Source: UBA1206 sp045600105
GTDB taxonomy: Bacteria; Bacillota; Clostridia; Oscillospirales; CAG-382
Length of the DNA: 64,000 nucleotides
Assembly: GCA_045600105.1 (NCBI GenBank)
Contig: JAZRXG010000028.1
Span: 1-64,000, forward strand
Direction: 5' to 3'
The translations under genes and the position numbers were made by a program. Below, in pieces: positions 50,998-59,729 of the stretch (position 1 is the first letter of the stretch; every line of letters begins with the position of its first letter). The notes beneath the pieces were generated by a model, which was given only the letters and a program-made list of their open reading frames with translations, had not been told where the DNA came from and ran no database searches.

Positions 50998-52284
50998 TTA
51001 TTTCGCGTTTTGCCGTATCTCGGTCTTGGTCTTGTTGGGGACGTAGTCGGGACGGGGAGAGATCTCGCCTGCTTTTTTAAGCGACATTTTGGTGAGCGCG
51101 GGTCCGACTATTTCGTAAACGAGGACGGAGAAAAGCACTATGTTGCGTATGAGCGAGCCGCATCCCGTGAGAGTCTGCGCGGTGATGGTCATGCCGAGCG
51201 CGACGCCTGCCTGCGGGAACAGCGTGATGCCGAGGTATTTGCGTATCGTGGGCGAGCAGCCCATGAATCCCGACGAAACGCGGGCGCCGAAGTATTTGCC
51301 CGCGCAGCGCGAAAGGATGTATACCACGCCGATGCCGACGACGGCGACCTTGGCAAGCACGTTGAGCTCAAGCTCCGCGCCGCTTATGACGAAGAACAGC
51401 ACGAACAGCGGATGCGTCCACTTGTCGCATCTTTCCATGAGCTCCTCGGAAAAATCGCATTCGTTGCAGAACACGGTGCCGAGCATCATGCAGACGAGCA
51501 GGGGAGAGAAGCCGACCTCGACGGAACCGATCCTGAATTCGATCATCGAGAGCGCGACGGTGAGGAACACGTAGGTGATGGAGATGGAAAGACGCTTTGA
51601 ATTTGAATGGAAGAAGCGCTCCGAGAACGTGAAGAGCTGACCCATGACGAAGCCGAGCAGCAGCGACGCCGCGATCTCGATGAGTGGCTCGACTACCGTG
51701 CCGACGACGCTTATCGTGCCTGAAGTGAGCGATTCGGCGATGCCGAACGATATGGCGAACACCACGAGACCTACCGCGTCGTCAAGTGCGACTACGGGAA
51801 GCAGCATATCGGTGAGCGGCCCTTTTGCCTTGTACTGACGCACGACCATGAGAGTCGCGGCGGGAGCGGTGGCGGTGGCGATCGCTCCGAGCGTTATCGC
51901 CGCTTCGAGCGGAAGCTCTTCGGGAATGACGAAGTGAAGCGCGATGAGAGCCGCGTCAACGAAGACCGTCGCGGTGATCGCCTGAAAAACGGCGACGACC
52001 GTCGCCTGCTTGCCGATGGCTTTGAGCTGGCTGAGCCTGAATTCGTTGCCCATGGCGAACGCGATGAAGCCGAGAGCCACGTTTGAGATGAGGCTCAGTG
52101 ACTCGACCTTTTCGAGCGACGTGAAGCCGAGCCCTTCGACTCCGATGAGTCCGAGACAGAACGGGCCGACGAGTATGCCCGCGATGAGATACGCCGTTAC
52201 GTCGGGCAGTCCGAACCTGCGCGTGATACGCGAAACGAACAGACCCGCCATCAGCGATATCGAAATACTGAGTAAAATTTCCAT
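50998..52284 (-). CDS. Cation/proton antiporter (CPA family)
   Basis: 428 residues with about 12 membrane spans and no cytosolic RCK domain. The N-terminus FGLPDVTAYLIAGILVGPFCLG and the ion-site region PVVALDDAVGLVVF (paired Asp) are typical of the monovalent cation:proton antiporter family. Exchanges Na+ or K+ for protons in pH and salt balance; specificity not deducible. Single gene with its own promoter and terminator. Confidence 0.88.
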   Translation of the reverse strand: MEILLSISISLMAGLFVSRITRRFGLPDVTAYLIAGILVGPFCLGLIGVEGLGFTSLEKVESLSLISNVALGFIAFAMGNEFRLSQLKAIGKQATVVAVFQAITATVFVDAALIALHFVIPEELPLEAAITLGAIATATAPAATLMVVRQYKAKGPLTDMLLPVVALDDAVGLVVFAISFGIAESLTSGTISVVGTVVEPLIEIAASLLLGFVMGQLFTFSERFFHSNSKRLSISITYVFLTVALSMIEFRIGSVEVGFSPLLVCMMLGTVFCNECDFSEELMERCDKWTHPLFVLFFVISGAELELNVLAKVAVVGIGVVYILSRCAGKYFGARVSSGFMGCSPTIRKYLGITLFPQAGVALGMTITAQTLTGCGSLIRNIVLFSVLVYEIVGPALTKMSLKKAGEISPRPDYVPNKTKTEIRQNAK

Positions 52285-52319
52285 ATCAATGACCTTCTGA
52301 ACATATTTTTACATAAAAT

Positions 52320-52347
52320 ATTATATACTTCCGGGCTTTTCAATCAA
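52320..52347 (-). promoter_or_regulatory. Sigma-A promoter for the antiporter
   Basis: Minus-strand TTGATT (52347-52342), 16-nt spacer, perfect TATAAT (52325-52320). Confidence 0.7.
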
Positions 52348-52437
52348 GACTGATTTTTTACATAATTTCCGCTTCATTTCGTCAAGACAAGGACATTTTG
52401 CACAAACGGGAGGTGGGAAATTGTTAAAAAGTCCTAT

Positions 52438-52466
52438 TTGAAAAAACGCGCCTTTTGTGGTATAAT
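52438..52466 (+). promoter_or_regulatory. Sigma-A promoter for the metallophosphoesterase lipoprotein
   Basis: TTGAAA (52438-52443), 17-nt spacer, perfect TATAAT (52461-52466) with extended TGG. Confidence 0.82.
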
Positions 52467-52497
52467 ATTGATATATCAAAGAAAGGTTAATTAGCAA

Positions 52498-54198
52498 ATG
52501 AACAAAAAGCAGCGTTTTGCCGCGTTTCTGATAGCTTCTGCGGTAATGATGGGAGGATGTTCCGTGAAAGAAAACGAAAACGCCGTGTCGGGCGGTGACG
52601 AAAGCGAGGCTTCGGTCGTGTCACAAGCCGAAAATAGCGCCGAAGGATCGAACGACGTGACGTCGGAAGACGTTTCCGCCGAAAGCACGGAGGAGTTTTC
52701 AAAGGAAATATCCGCCGAAGAGCCGTCTGTCGAAGAATCGTCCGAAGAAGAACCCGACTACCCGTATATTTACACCGACAAGGAAGCGTACGGCAAAAAT
52801 GACAAAATAACCGTGTTTTACAAAAACACCGATGCCCTCGACTGGGTGGGCATATATCCCGGCACCGCCGAACCGGGGACGATGAGCTCGCTGACGTGGC
52901 AATATTCGGTCGGCGAAGGACAGCTCACGTTCTACGCGAGTACGCTCAAAGAAAGCGGTGAATACGGCGTTTTTCTTTGCGGCAACGACGGATATAACGT
53001 GCTTTATCGCGTTTCCATCGAGATACTCGACGACGACAAGACCGATTACGGCGTAAAGGACGCGTCATACAGCTCCGAAAAGACCGGCGGCGTCGGTCAC
53101 GCTTCCGTCACGATAACTCCGTCGGACGCAAAGGAGCTGACCTATTCGGTTTTCTGGAGCAGTAACGAAAAGATACTTTCGTCCTACAACGCGATATGCG
53201 AAAAGAAGCATAAAGGTGAAGGCGCGTTCACGCTCGAACTCAACGACTGCATCTATATGCCCGACGAAGCCGACGGCATCGCGGTCTGCGTCAGGGAAGG
53301 CGAATCGACGGCTTTCTTTGCCCGCGCGGACGAAAACCTCAAAAAGAGCGGGTCGAAGCCGCTTTATAAGTTCTCGGTGCTGACCGACCTGCATATCACC
53401 CCGGACAGAAGCGCGCATATCTCGCATCTCAGAACGGCGCTTGCCGAAATAAATAAGCTCGCTCCCGATACCGCCGCCATTTTCACCGTCGGCGACAACA
53501 CCAACGGGGGCACGAAAGAGGATTACGAGCTGCTTCTCAAAACCGTGGAAGAAGGGATGAACGGCTCGGAGATACCCATATATTACGGGCTCGGAAACCA
53601 CGAGCTCATCTTCAGCGGAACGTACGCGAGTCAGATGGAGCTTTTCAAAAAGTACACCGGAATGCCGGGCGCGTATTTTTCCGTTCCCATCGGCGGAACG
53701 AAAGCGATCTTCCTCGGCTCGGACGAGCAGGTCGGCGAAGGCGTGATGCACAAGGAACAGCTTGAATGGCTCGAAAACGAGCTTGCTTCCGTCGGAACGG
53801 AAAAGCCGGTCTATCTGTTCATGCATCAGCCGCTCGTCGAAACGGTGTCCGGCTCGTTTTATTCCAAAGACCCCGACGTGCAGTATTGGTACGGCTTCTC
53901 GGGCGCCAATTCCCGTCTCAGAGCGCTGCTCAAAAAGTACCCCAACGCCATACTTTTCACGGGGCACACGCATTGGACGTTCGAGAGCGAGGGTCCGATC
54001 CTGTACGGAAACGGAGACGACGCGTCGTTCGTCAACTGCGGCGCTGTCGGATACTTGTGGACGGATGACAACGACTCCACGGGCGGAAGCGAGGGATATT
54101 ATGTCGAGGTCTATGAGGACTATATCCTGCTTCGCGGCAGAGAATTCGTTAGCGGCAAATGGTGCGCCGCCGCGCAGTTCCTGTTCCCGATAAAGTGA
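52498..54198 (+). CDS. Lipoprotein with calcineurin-like metallophosphoesterase domain
   Basis: 566 residues. Lipobox MGGC (Cys21), then a Ser/Glu linker to about residue 82, a beta-rich region about 83-285 that looks like two Ig-like modules, and a metallophosphoesterase domain about 290-560 with all signature blocks: LTDLHIT (Asp297, His299), VGDNTNGG, GLGNHEL, LFMHQPL and FTGHTHW. It acts outside the cell on a phosphoester; the substrate (nucleotide, teichoic acid or glycerophosphodiester) is unknown. Single gene. Confidence 0.88.
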   Translation: MNKKQRFAAFLIASAVMMGGCSVKENENAVSGGDESEASVVSQAENSAEGSNDVTSEDVSAESTEEFSKEISAEEPSVEESSEEEPDYPYIYTDKEAYGKNDKITVFYKNTDALDWVGIYPGTAEPGTMSSLTWQYSVGEGQLTFYASTLKESGEYGVFLCGNDGYNVLYRVSIEILDDDKTDYGVKDASYSSEKTGGVGHASVTITPSDAKELTYSVFWSSNEKILSSYNAICEKKHKGEGAFTLELNDCIYMPDEADGIAVCVREGESTAFFARADENLKKSGSKPLYKFSVLTDLHITPDRSAHISHLRTALAEINKLAPDTAAIFTVGDNTNGGTKEDYELLLKTVEEGMNGSEIPIYYGLGNHELIFSGTYASQMELFKKYTGMPGAYFSVPIGGTKAIFLGSDEQVGEGVMHKEQLEWLENELASVGTEKPVYLFMHQPLVETVSGSFYSKDPDVQYWYGFSGANSRLRALLKKYPNAILFTGHTHWTFESEGPILYGNGDDASFVNCGAVGYLWTDDNDSTGGSEGYYVEVYEDYILLRGREFVSGKWCAAAQFLFPIK

Positions 54199-54235
54199 TG
54201 CGAAATAAGCCCTAAAGCAAATCGGAATTTCTTTC

Positions 54236-54264
54236 TTGATTTTGCGTTCCCCGGGTGATATAAT
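54236..54264 (+). promoter_or_regulatory. Sigma-A promoter for the beta-lactamase-like / MATE operon
   Basis: TTGATT (54236-54241), 17-nt spacer, perfect TATAAT (54259-54264) with extended TGA. Confidence 0.82.
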
Positions 54265-54289
54265 CAAATAATAAAAGGAGTGACGCATC

Positions 54290-55027
54290 ATGAACAAAAA
54301 CGATATTTCCGAATATTTTCTCGACGACGTCGGCATACTCATCTGCCCGCTCGACGGCGGCGACGCCATGGTTTCGCACAACGCGCATAAATGCTTTATG
54401 ACCGCGAGCGTCATCAAGACGTTCGTGCTTGCCTATTATTTAACTTATGAAAAGGATCTCGACCGCGTTCTCGCGATCCCGAAAGAAAAACACATCGAAT
54501 TCAGCACCGTCACCGAGCTCGGGCTGACTTACGCCACGGTAAAGGAACTGCTCGTGCTCATGATGGGTAGCAGCGACAACACCGCCACCAACATCCTTTT
54601 TGAAGACGCGGGTTTTGACAATCTCAATAAATTCTGCCGCGAGGTTCTCGGCACGGAATGTACCAACGTCGGAAGGATAATGCTCGACTACGACGCCATA
54701 AAGAAGGGACACGACAACCTTTCCTGCCCCGCCGACTGCCTCAAGGTGATGAGATACGTTCTGTCTTACCCGATGGGGCGCGACGTCATGAGCAGATATA
54801 AGTCATACGACGGCATAATGCGCTATGTTTACAGCAGGGACGTCGAGTGCTGCGGCAAGGGCGGCAGCATCGACGGCGTGCTCAACGAGATCGCCGTGAT
54901 GAAGGACGAAAACGGAAGATATATGTTCGTTTCCGTGTTCACCCGCGGCGAAGCGTCCGAAAACGCCGATTTCCTCATGGGCAAATGCGGTCTTATCGCC
55001 CTCGGCAAGGACCGTCCCATAGTATGA
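54290..55027 (+). CDS. Class A beta-lactamase-like serine hydrolase without signal peptide
   Basis: 245 residues. The three active-site blocks are recognisable: Ser40-x-x-Lys43 in TASVIKTF, Ser-Asp-Asn at 95-97 in MGSSDNTAT, and Lys-Gly-Gly at 190-192 in place of KTG. There is no export signal, so the enzyme should be cytosolic, unlike true beta-lactamases, and the omega-loop glutamate is not obvious. It is therefore more likely a peptidase or esterase of this fold than a resistance enzyme. AAGGAG precedes the ATG; its stop overlaps the next start as ATGA. Confidence 0.8.
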   Translation: MNKNDISEYFLDDVGILICPLDGGDAMVSHNAHKCFMTASVIKTFVLAYYLTYEKDLDRVLAIPKEKHIEFSTVTELGLTYATVKELLVLMMGSSDNTATNILFEDAGFDNLNKFCREVLGTECTNVGRIMLDYDAIKKGHDNLSCPADCLKVMRYVLSYPMGRDVMSRYKSYDGIMRYVYSRDVECCGKGGSIDGVLNEIAVMKDENGRYMFVSVFTRGEASENADFLMGKCGLIALGKDRPIV

Positions 55028-56133
55028 TGACCGATATAAATGTAGAATACGCTTCCGCGGAATGGCGTTTTCCCGTTTTCGAAAGCCGTGTGAAGGGCAA
55101 AAAGCTTTCCGTCATCTGCGACGTGAACACCGAAAAATACGCCGACGCCGTCATCGCAAACCTGCAGGGCATCACATCTGAGATCAGAAAGATCTGCTTT
55201 TACATAGACGAGCTCGTTCCGGACGAAAGCGTTTACGGCAGAACGATAAAAGAAAGCGCGGGATGCGACTATATCCTCGCCGTCGGCAGCGGCTCGCTGA
55301 ACGATACCGCGAAGTACGCGGCAAGAGAAAACGGGATCGTCTCGGGCGTTTACGCCACCGCCGCGAGCATGGACGGCTATGCCTCGGGAGGCGCTCCCAT
55401 GATGGAAAACGGCTTCAAGGTGACCGAAAACTGCGCGCCGCCTCTTGACGTGCTCATCGATACCGACGTGATCTGCGCCGCCCCGAGGATACTCACCGCG
55501 TCGGGCTTCGGCGACATCGCGGGCAAATACACCTGCCTTGCCGACTGGAGACTTTCGAACGCGATAAACGGCGAAAAAATCGACACCTCCGCGTATTCGC
55601 TGATGGAAAAGGCGCTTTCCGACTGCATGAACGTCTACGACGGGCTCACGCGGTACGAGGACGACGCCGTCAAAAAGCTGATGAACGCGCTCATCACGGC
55701 GGGAAAAGCGATGGCACTTTGCGGCAATTCAAGACCCGCGAGCGGAAGCGAACATCATTTTTCGCATTTTCTCGAAATGGATTTCGTTCGGCGTAAAGAA
55801 AAAGTGCCGCTCCACGGACTGAAGGTCGCCGTCGGCACGCTCATTTCGCTTGAAATGTACGATTTTCTCATAAAAGAGAAGATCGACTGCCCGAACGCCG
55901 AAAAGGTTTACGCCGTCGCCGCGTCTCTGCCGAAAGCCGACGACGTAAAGTCGAAGCTCGTCGGAATGGGCTGCCCCGTGAGGTTTTCGTCGCTCGGCGT
56001 CAGACGCGAAACGATGGAAGATATGCTGTGCGGCGCCCATAAAGTGCGCGAACGCTATACGGTGCTGACGCTTTACGCGAGTCTCGGCATCACGGATAAG
56101 ATCAAAGACCTGATAATGGAAAAATACTATTGA
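55024..56133 (+). CDS. Glycerol-1-phosphate dehydrogenase-like protein (AraM/EgsA family)
   Basis: 369 residues from the ATG at 55024 (next codon ATG also possible), overlapping the previous gene by 4 nt. Nucleotide-binding motif AVGSGSLNDTAKY, TAASMDGYAS, the metal ligands in ASGFGDIAGK and the histidines of GSEHHFSHFLEM match the iron-containing dehydrogenase fold of AraM/EgsA. Such enzymes make sn-glycerol-1-phosphate from dihydroxyacetone phosphate, used in bacteria for heptaprenylglyceryl phosphate and L-arabinose-linked roles. No prenyltransferase is adjacent, so the product's fate is unclear. Confidence 0.87.
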   Translation: MMTDINVEYASAEWRFPVFESRVKGKKLSVICDVNTEKYADAVIANLQGITSEIRKICFYIDELVPDESVYGRTIKESAGCDYILAVGSGSLNDTAKYAARENGIVSGVYATAASMDGYASGGAPMMENGFKVTENCAPPLDVLIDTDVICAAPRILTASGFGDIAGKYTCLADWRLSNAINGEKIDTSAYSLMEKALSDCMNVYDGLTRYEDDAVKKLMNALITAGKAMALCGNSRPASGSEHHFSHFLEMDFVRRKEKVPLHGLKVAVGTLISLEMYDFLIKEKIDCPNAEKVYAVAASLPKADDVKSKLVGMGCPVRFSSLGVRRETMEDMLCGAHKVRERYTVLTLYASLGITDKIKDLIMEKYY

Positions 56134-56167
56134 CTTTCGGCGGATCGCCGAAGAAAGGATGCGCGGA

Positions 56168-56926
56168 ATGAACGAAAATAAGAAAAAATACGGCTTTTGG
56201 CGCGTCTTTTTCACGGTCATCGGGATGATACTCGTCATCTACGGCGCAAGCGTCGGGCTTTACAGAGCCTTTGCTTACCTTTTCATCGCGGCGGGCGCGG
56301 CGCTTATCGCGGCAGTGTATTTTTGGGAAAGGATAAAGAAAACCGGAATGGTCACGAAGATAGTGCTTATATCTCTTTTCACGATCCTGCTTGCAGATTT
56401 CGTCATCTGCGAAGCGCGGATAATTTACGCGGCGCACGGCAGAATGACCGACAACGCCGACTACGTGATAATCCTCGGCGCAAAGGTCAACGGAGACGTA
56501 CCGTCGAAGGAATTTGCGGAGCGGATACGGCTTGCCGCGGGATATCTTAAAGAAAATCCCCATTCCGTCGCCGTCACCACGGGCGGAAAGGGAAGCGACG
56601 AGAACCTTGCCGAAGGGGAAGCCGCAAAGAAAATGCTTGTGTCTCTCGGTGTTCCCGAGGATCGCATAATCGCCGAAACGGAAAGCACGTCGACGAACGA
56701 GAATTTCGCGAACGCGCTTGAACTCATAAAGGCGGACGGCGGAAGCGGCAACTCAAAAGTGATGGTCGTCTCGTCGTCGTTCCACCTTTTCCGCGCCTCG
56801 CGTCTTGCGTCGCGTCACGGTTTCTCCGAAGTGTACACGATGGGAAGCACGGGCAAGCTGCTGCTCGTTCCGTATTATTACGTGCGTGAATATTTCGCCT
56901 ATTTCAAAGTAAGATTCACATCCTGA
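56168..56926 (+). CDS. YdcF/SanA-like DUF218 membrane protein
   Basis: 252 residues from the ATG at 56168 (AAAGGA 8 nt upstream; an ATG at 56159 lies on that site). Three hydrophobic segments near the N-terminus (about 12-30, 36-53, 62-80), then the DUF218 domain opening ADYVIILGAKVNGD and containing TESTSTNENFANA and VSSSFHLFRA. The family is linked to envelope integrity and vancomycin exclusion in some bacteria, without a proven reaction. Member of the four-gene operon. Confidence 0.87.
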   Translation: MNENKKKYGFWRVFFTVIGMILVIYGASVGLYRAFAYLFIAAGAALIAAVYFWERIKKTGMVTKIVLISLFTILLADFVICEARIIYAAHGRMTDNADYVIILGAKVNGDVPSKEFAERIRLAAGYLKENPHSVAVTTGGKGSDENLAEGEAAKKMLVSLGVPEDRIIAETESTSTNENFANALELIKADGGSGNSKVMVVSSSFHLFRASRLASRHGFSEVYTMGSTGKLLLVPYYYVREYFAYFKVRFTS

Positions 56927-56939
56927 CAGAAAGAAACAA

Positions 56940-58295
56940 ATGATGAAAAACAACTCAAAAGAAGAACTTTTCGAGCGCACTCCCGTGCCGAAGGCGGTCG
57001 CGTCGCTCGCCATACCCACCGTGGCGGCGTGCCTCGTCATGGTGCTTTACAACCTCGCTGACACCTATTTCGTCGGCAAGCTCAACGACTCGATCGAAAC
57101 GAGCGCGGTCACTCTCGCCGCCCCCGTGCTGCTCGCGTTCAACGCGGTGACGAATCTGTTCGGCACGGGCTGCTCGAGCATGATGAGCCGCTCGCTCGGC
57201 GCGAAAGACCACGATTCGGTCAGACGCAGCTCGTCGCTCGGCTTTTACGGCGCGGTCTTCTGCGGCATCGCCTTTTCGCTTGCCGCCACTCTGTTCCGCC
57301 CGGGACTTCTCGGGCTCCTCGGCGCGAACGAACTGAACTCTTCGTCTACCGCCGACTACCTGTTCTGGACGGTGACGCTCGGCGCGGTCCCGTCGATGCT
57401 CAACGTGGTCATGGCGAACCTCGTCAGGTCCGAAGGAGCGGCGACCCACGCGAGCATAGGAACGATGAGCGGCTGCGCGCTCAATATGCTGCTCGATCCG
57501 ATCTTCATAATGCCGTGGGGACTCGGCATGGGCGCTTCCGGCGCCGGGCTTGCCACGTTCATCTCCAACTGCGTCGCCTGCCTCTATTTCTTCGTCTATC
57601 TCTTCGTCAAACGCGGTGACACGTTCGTCAGCATAAGCATAAAGGACTTAAAAATCAACAAAAAGATATTCGTCGGCGTTTTCGGCGTGGGAGTGCCCGC
57701 GTCGGTGCAGAACCTGCTCAACGTCACGGGGATGACCATAATGAACAATTTTATGTCGTCGTACGGCGAAAACGCAGTTTCGGCAATGGGCATCACCCAC
57801 AAGGTGGCAATGGTGCCGCTTTACGTTTCAATGGGCATCGGTCAGGGGATAATGCCGCTCGTCGGTTACAATTTCTCGTCGGGTGACAGAAAACGCATGA
57901 AGGACACGATCCGTTTCACCGAATTCGTCGCGGGCGGTTTCACCATCGCGGCAACGGCGGCGATATTCGTCTTTTCCTCTCCGATAATAAGGACGTTCAT
58001 GAAGAACGCGGAGGTCGTCGAATACGGAAGCGCGTTTCTGCGCGGCGCCGCCCTCGCTCTGCCGTTCCTCTATTTTGACTTCCTTGCCGTCGGCATCTTC
58101 CAGGCGTGCGGAATGGGCAGACAGTCGCTCATCTTCGCGATACTGCGTAAAGTCGTGCTCGAGATACCCGCGCTTTTCGTGCTCGACAGACTTTTCCCCA
58201 TGTACGGGCTTGCCTACGCTCAGCTCGTCGCCGAATTCGCGCTTGCCATCGCGGCGTTTGTCATACTCGAAAGAATAATGAAGCAAAAAACGTAA
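56940..58295 (+). CDS. MATE family efflux transporter
   Basis: 451 residues with about 12 membrane spans in two homologous halves, typical MATE length. N-terminal TPVPKAVASLAIPTVAACLVM and YNLADTYFVGKLND match the DinF/NorM-like clade common in Clostridia. It exports cationic drugs or metabolites against a Na+ or H+ gradient. Last gene of the operon, 13 nt after the YdcF gene, followed by a strong terminator. Confidence 0.93.
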   Translation: MMKNNSKEELFERTPVPKAVASLAIPTVAACLVMVLYNLADTYFVGKLNDSIETSAVTLAAPVLLAFNAVTNLFGTGCSSMMSRSLGAKDHDSVRRSSSLGFYGAVFCGIAFSLAATLFRPGLLGLLGANELNSSSTADYLFWTVTLGAVPSMLNVVMANLVRSEGAATHASIGTMSGCALNMLLDPIFIMPWGLGMGASGAGLATFISNCVACLYFFVYLFVKRGDTFVSISIKDLKINKKIFVGVFGVGVPASVQNLLNVTGMTIMNNFMSSYGENAVSAMGITHKVAMVPLYVSMGIGQGIMPLVGYNFSSGDRKRMKDTIRFTEFVAGGFTIAATAAIFVFSSPIIRTFMKNAEVVEYGSAFLRGAALALPFLYFDFLAVGIFQACGMGRQSLIFAILRKVVLEIPALFVLDRLFPMYGLAYAQLVAEFALAIAAFVILERIMKQKT

Positions 58296-58300
58296 ACATA

Positions 58301-58328
58301 CAAAAAAGAGCCGTTCGGCTCTTTTTTG
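58301..58328. terminator. Bidirectional terminator between MATE and GH10 genes
   Basis: CAAAAAAGAGCCG/CGGCTCTTTTTTG with a 2-nt loop, perfect stem, T6 on both strands. Serves two convergent genes. Confidence 0.92.
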
Positions 58329-58341
58329 TATCATGTATCAG

Positions 58342-59703
58342 TTATTCAAGCACTATTTTCTTGCTTCTGAAATCGCAGAGTCTGTTGTCGTACCCCGTGT
58401 TGTCGGTGAAAAGTCTGACCGTTTTCTTTGCCTTTTTGTCGCCGCAGGATGCCTCGATCTCGTAGTCGCCGTAGAATCCGCGGAAATCAAGACGCTTGTC
58501 GGTTTTTCCGTCGAGATTGGTGCGCCATTCGTGATTTACGAGCTTTTCCACCTCTTTGAAAGCGGGCTTGACTGAGCAGTCGTTGCGGATAAGACCGCCG
58601 AAGTACTTGTTCTCGCTGCCGTAGGCGGTACCGTCCGCAAGGTTCCACCAGACCGTGGCTTTTACGTATTTCTGCGAGAACCAAAGCTTGAAAAGACGTT
58701 TGACGAGCTCGGCCTGCAGCTCCTCGTCGTACGCGTCGTTCGACCATGACGGGACGTTTATTTCGGAAATGTGCATCGGAAGTCCGAAATCGCCGTACAT
58801 TTCGAACACGTCGAGCATACGGAGCGGGTTGCAGAGCGCGGCAAGCTCGGCGTCGGCTCTGTCGCGGTGCGCGTAGCAGTGATACTGCATTCCGATACCG
58901 CTGATGGGCGCGCCTTTCGCTATGTTTTCCTTGAGTGCCATATAGTAAAAGCTGCGATTGCCTTTGTAAGCCGGATTCCCGAACGTCTCGTATCCGCCTT
59001 CGTTCCAGAAAAGACGGGTGTAGGGGAAATATTTTTTCGCAAGCTCAAACGCCCATTTTTCGTGATCGGGCTCGTCGGTGACGGGCAGGTTCCTCGGCCC
59101 GTTGCCGGGATAGGCGTTCTTGTATATGGTTATCATCTCGTTGATGACGTCCATATCGACGAAGGAATCCCCGTATCGGTCGGCTATCGCCTTTACGCGC
59201 TTTTCAATGAGTATCTTGAGCTCTCTGCTGTCTTCGGGTATCCACTCCGGCTGAAAAGCGTTGTAAACGAGGCAGTGCGCCTTCATCCTCAGCCCGTTAT
59301 TCCGGCAGAATTCCGCCGCCGTGTCGAGCGGGGGACGGCGGTACACGGGTACGGAGTCCTTGGCGAATCTTGGCTTGCCCTTTTCGGGTTCGAGAGTGTC
59401 CCAGTATATCGGAAGCACGGCGTAGTTGAAAATTTCGGTGAATCTTTTTTCAAATATCCCGTCGCGCTCGTCGCCGAAGCCGCCGAGGAAAAACGTCGTG
59501 GCGCCGAAATTGAATTCGTGGCTCTTCTGCGTCACCTTGTAGCTGACTCCGTCGAGCAAATTGCCGTCGGCGTCGGTGAAGGTGAGGGCAAACTGACCTT
59601 TTCTGTTCTCTTCGGTGTCGCGTTCTATCTTGCCTTTGACGTAATAGTCATAGGAATCGTATTTTTTAATGACGTTCTCAAGCTTGTTTTCAATATTTTC
59701 CAT
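58342..59703 (-). CDS. GH10 endo-beta-xylanase-like enzyme, cytosolic
   Basis: 453 residues from the ATG at 59703, which has GGAGG 8 nt upstream; an in-frame ATG at 59733 overlapping the previous stop is possible. A short beta-rich N-terminal module (about 20-70, KGQFALTFTDADGNLLDG) precedes the (beta/alpha)8 barrel. Acid/base in DMDVINEM (Glu189) and nucleophile in PMHISEINVPSW (Glu314). No signal peptide, so imported oligosaccharides are the likely substrate. Follows the aldo/keto reductase gene. Confidence 0.87.
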   Translation of the reverse strand: MENIENKLENVIKKYDSYDYYVKGKIERDTEENRKGQFALTFTDADGNLLDGVSYKVTQKSHEFNFGATTFFLGGFGDERDGIFEKRFTEIFNYAVLPIYWDTLEPEKGKPRFAKDSVPVYRRPPLDTAAEFCRNNGLRMKAHCLVYNAFQPEWIPEDSRELKILIEKRVKAIADRYGDSFVDMDVINEMITIYKNAYPGNGPRNLPVTDEPDHEKWAFELAKKYFPYTRLFWNEGGYETFGNPAYKGNRSFYYMALKENIAKGAPISGIGMQYHCYAHRDRADAELAALCNPLRMLDVFEMYGDFGLPMHISEINVPSWSNDAYDEELQAELVKRLFKLWFSQKYVKATVWWNLADGTAYGSENKYFGGLIRNDCSVKPAFKEVEKLVNHEWRTNLDGKTDKRLDFRGFYGDYEIEASCGDKKAKKTVRLFTDNTGYDNRLCDFRSKKIVLE

Positions 59704-59729
59704 AAAAGACGCCTCCGCGGTCGGTTGGC

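Noticed and set aside
54290..55027. Antibiotic-resistance beta-lactamase
   Set aside because: There is no signal peptide, KGG replaces KTG and no clear omega-loop glutamate is seen, so resistance cannot be claimed.
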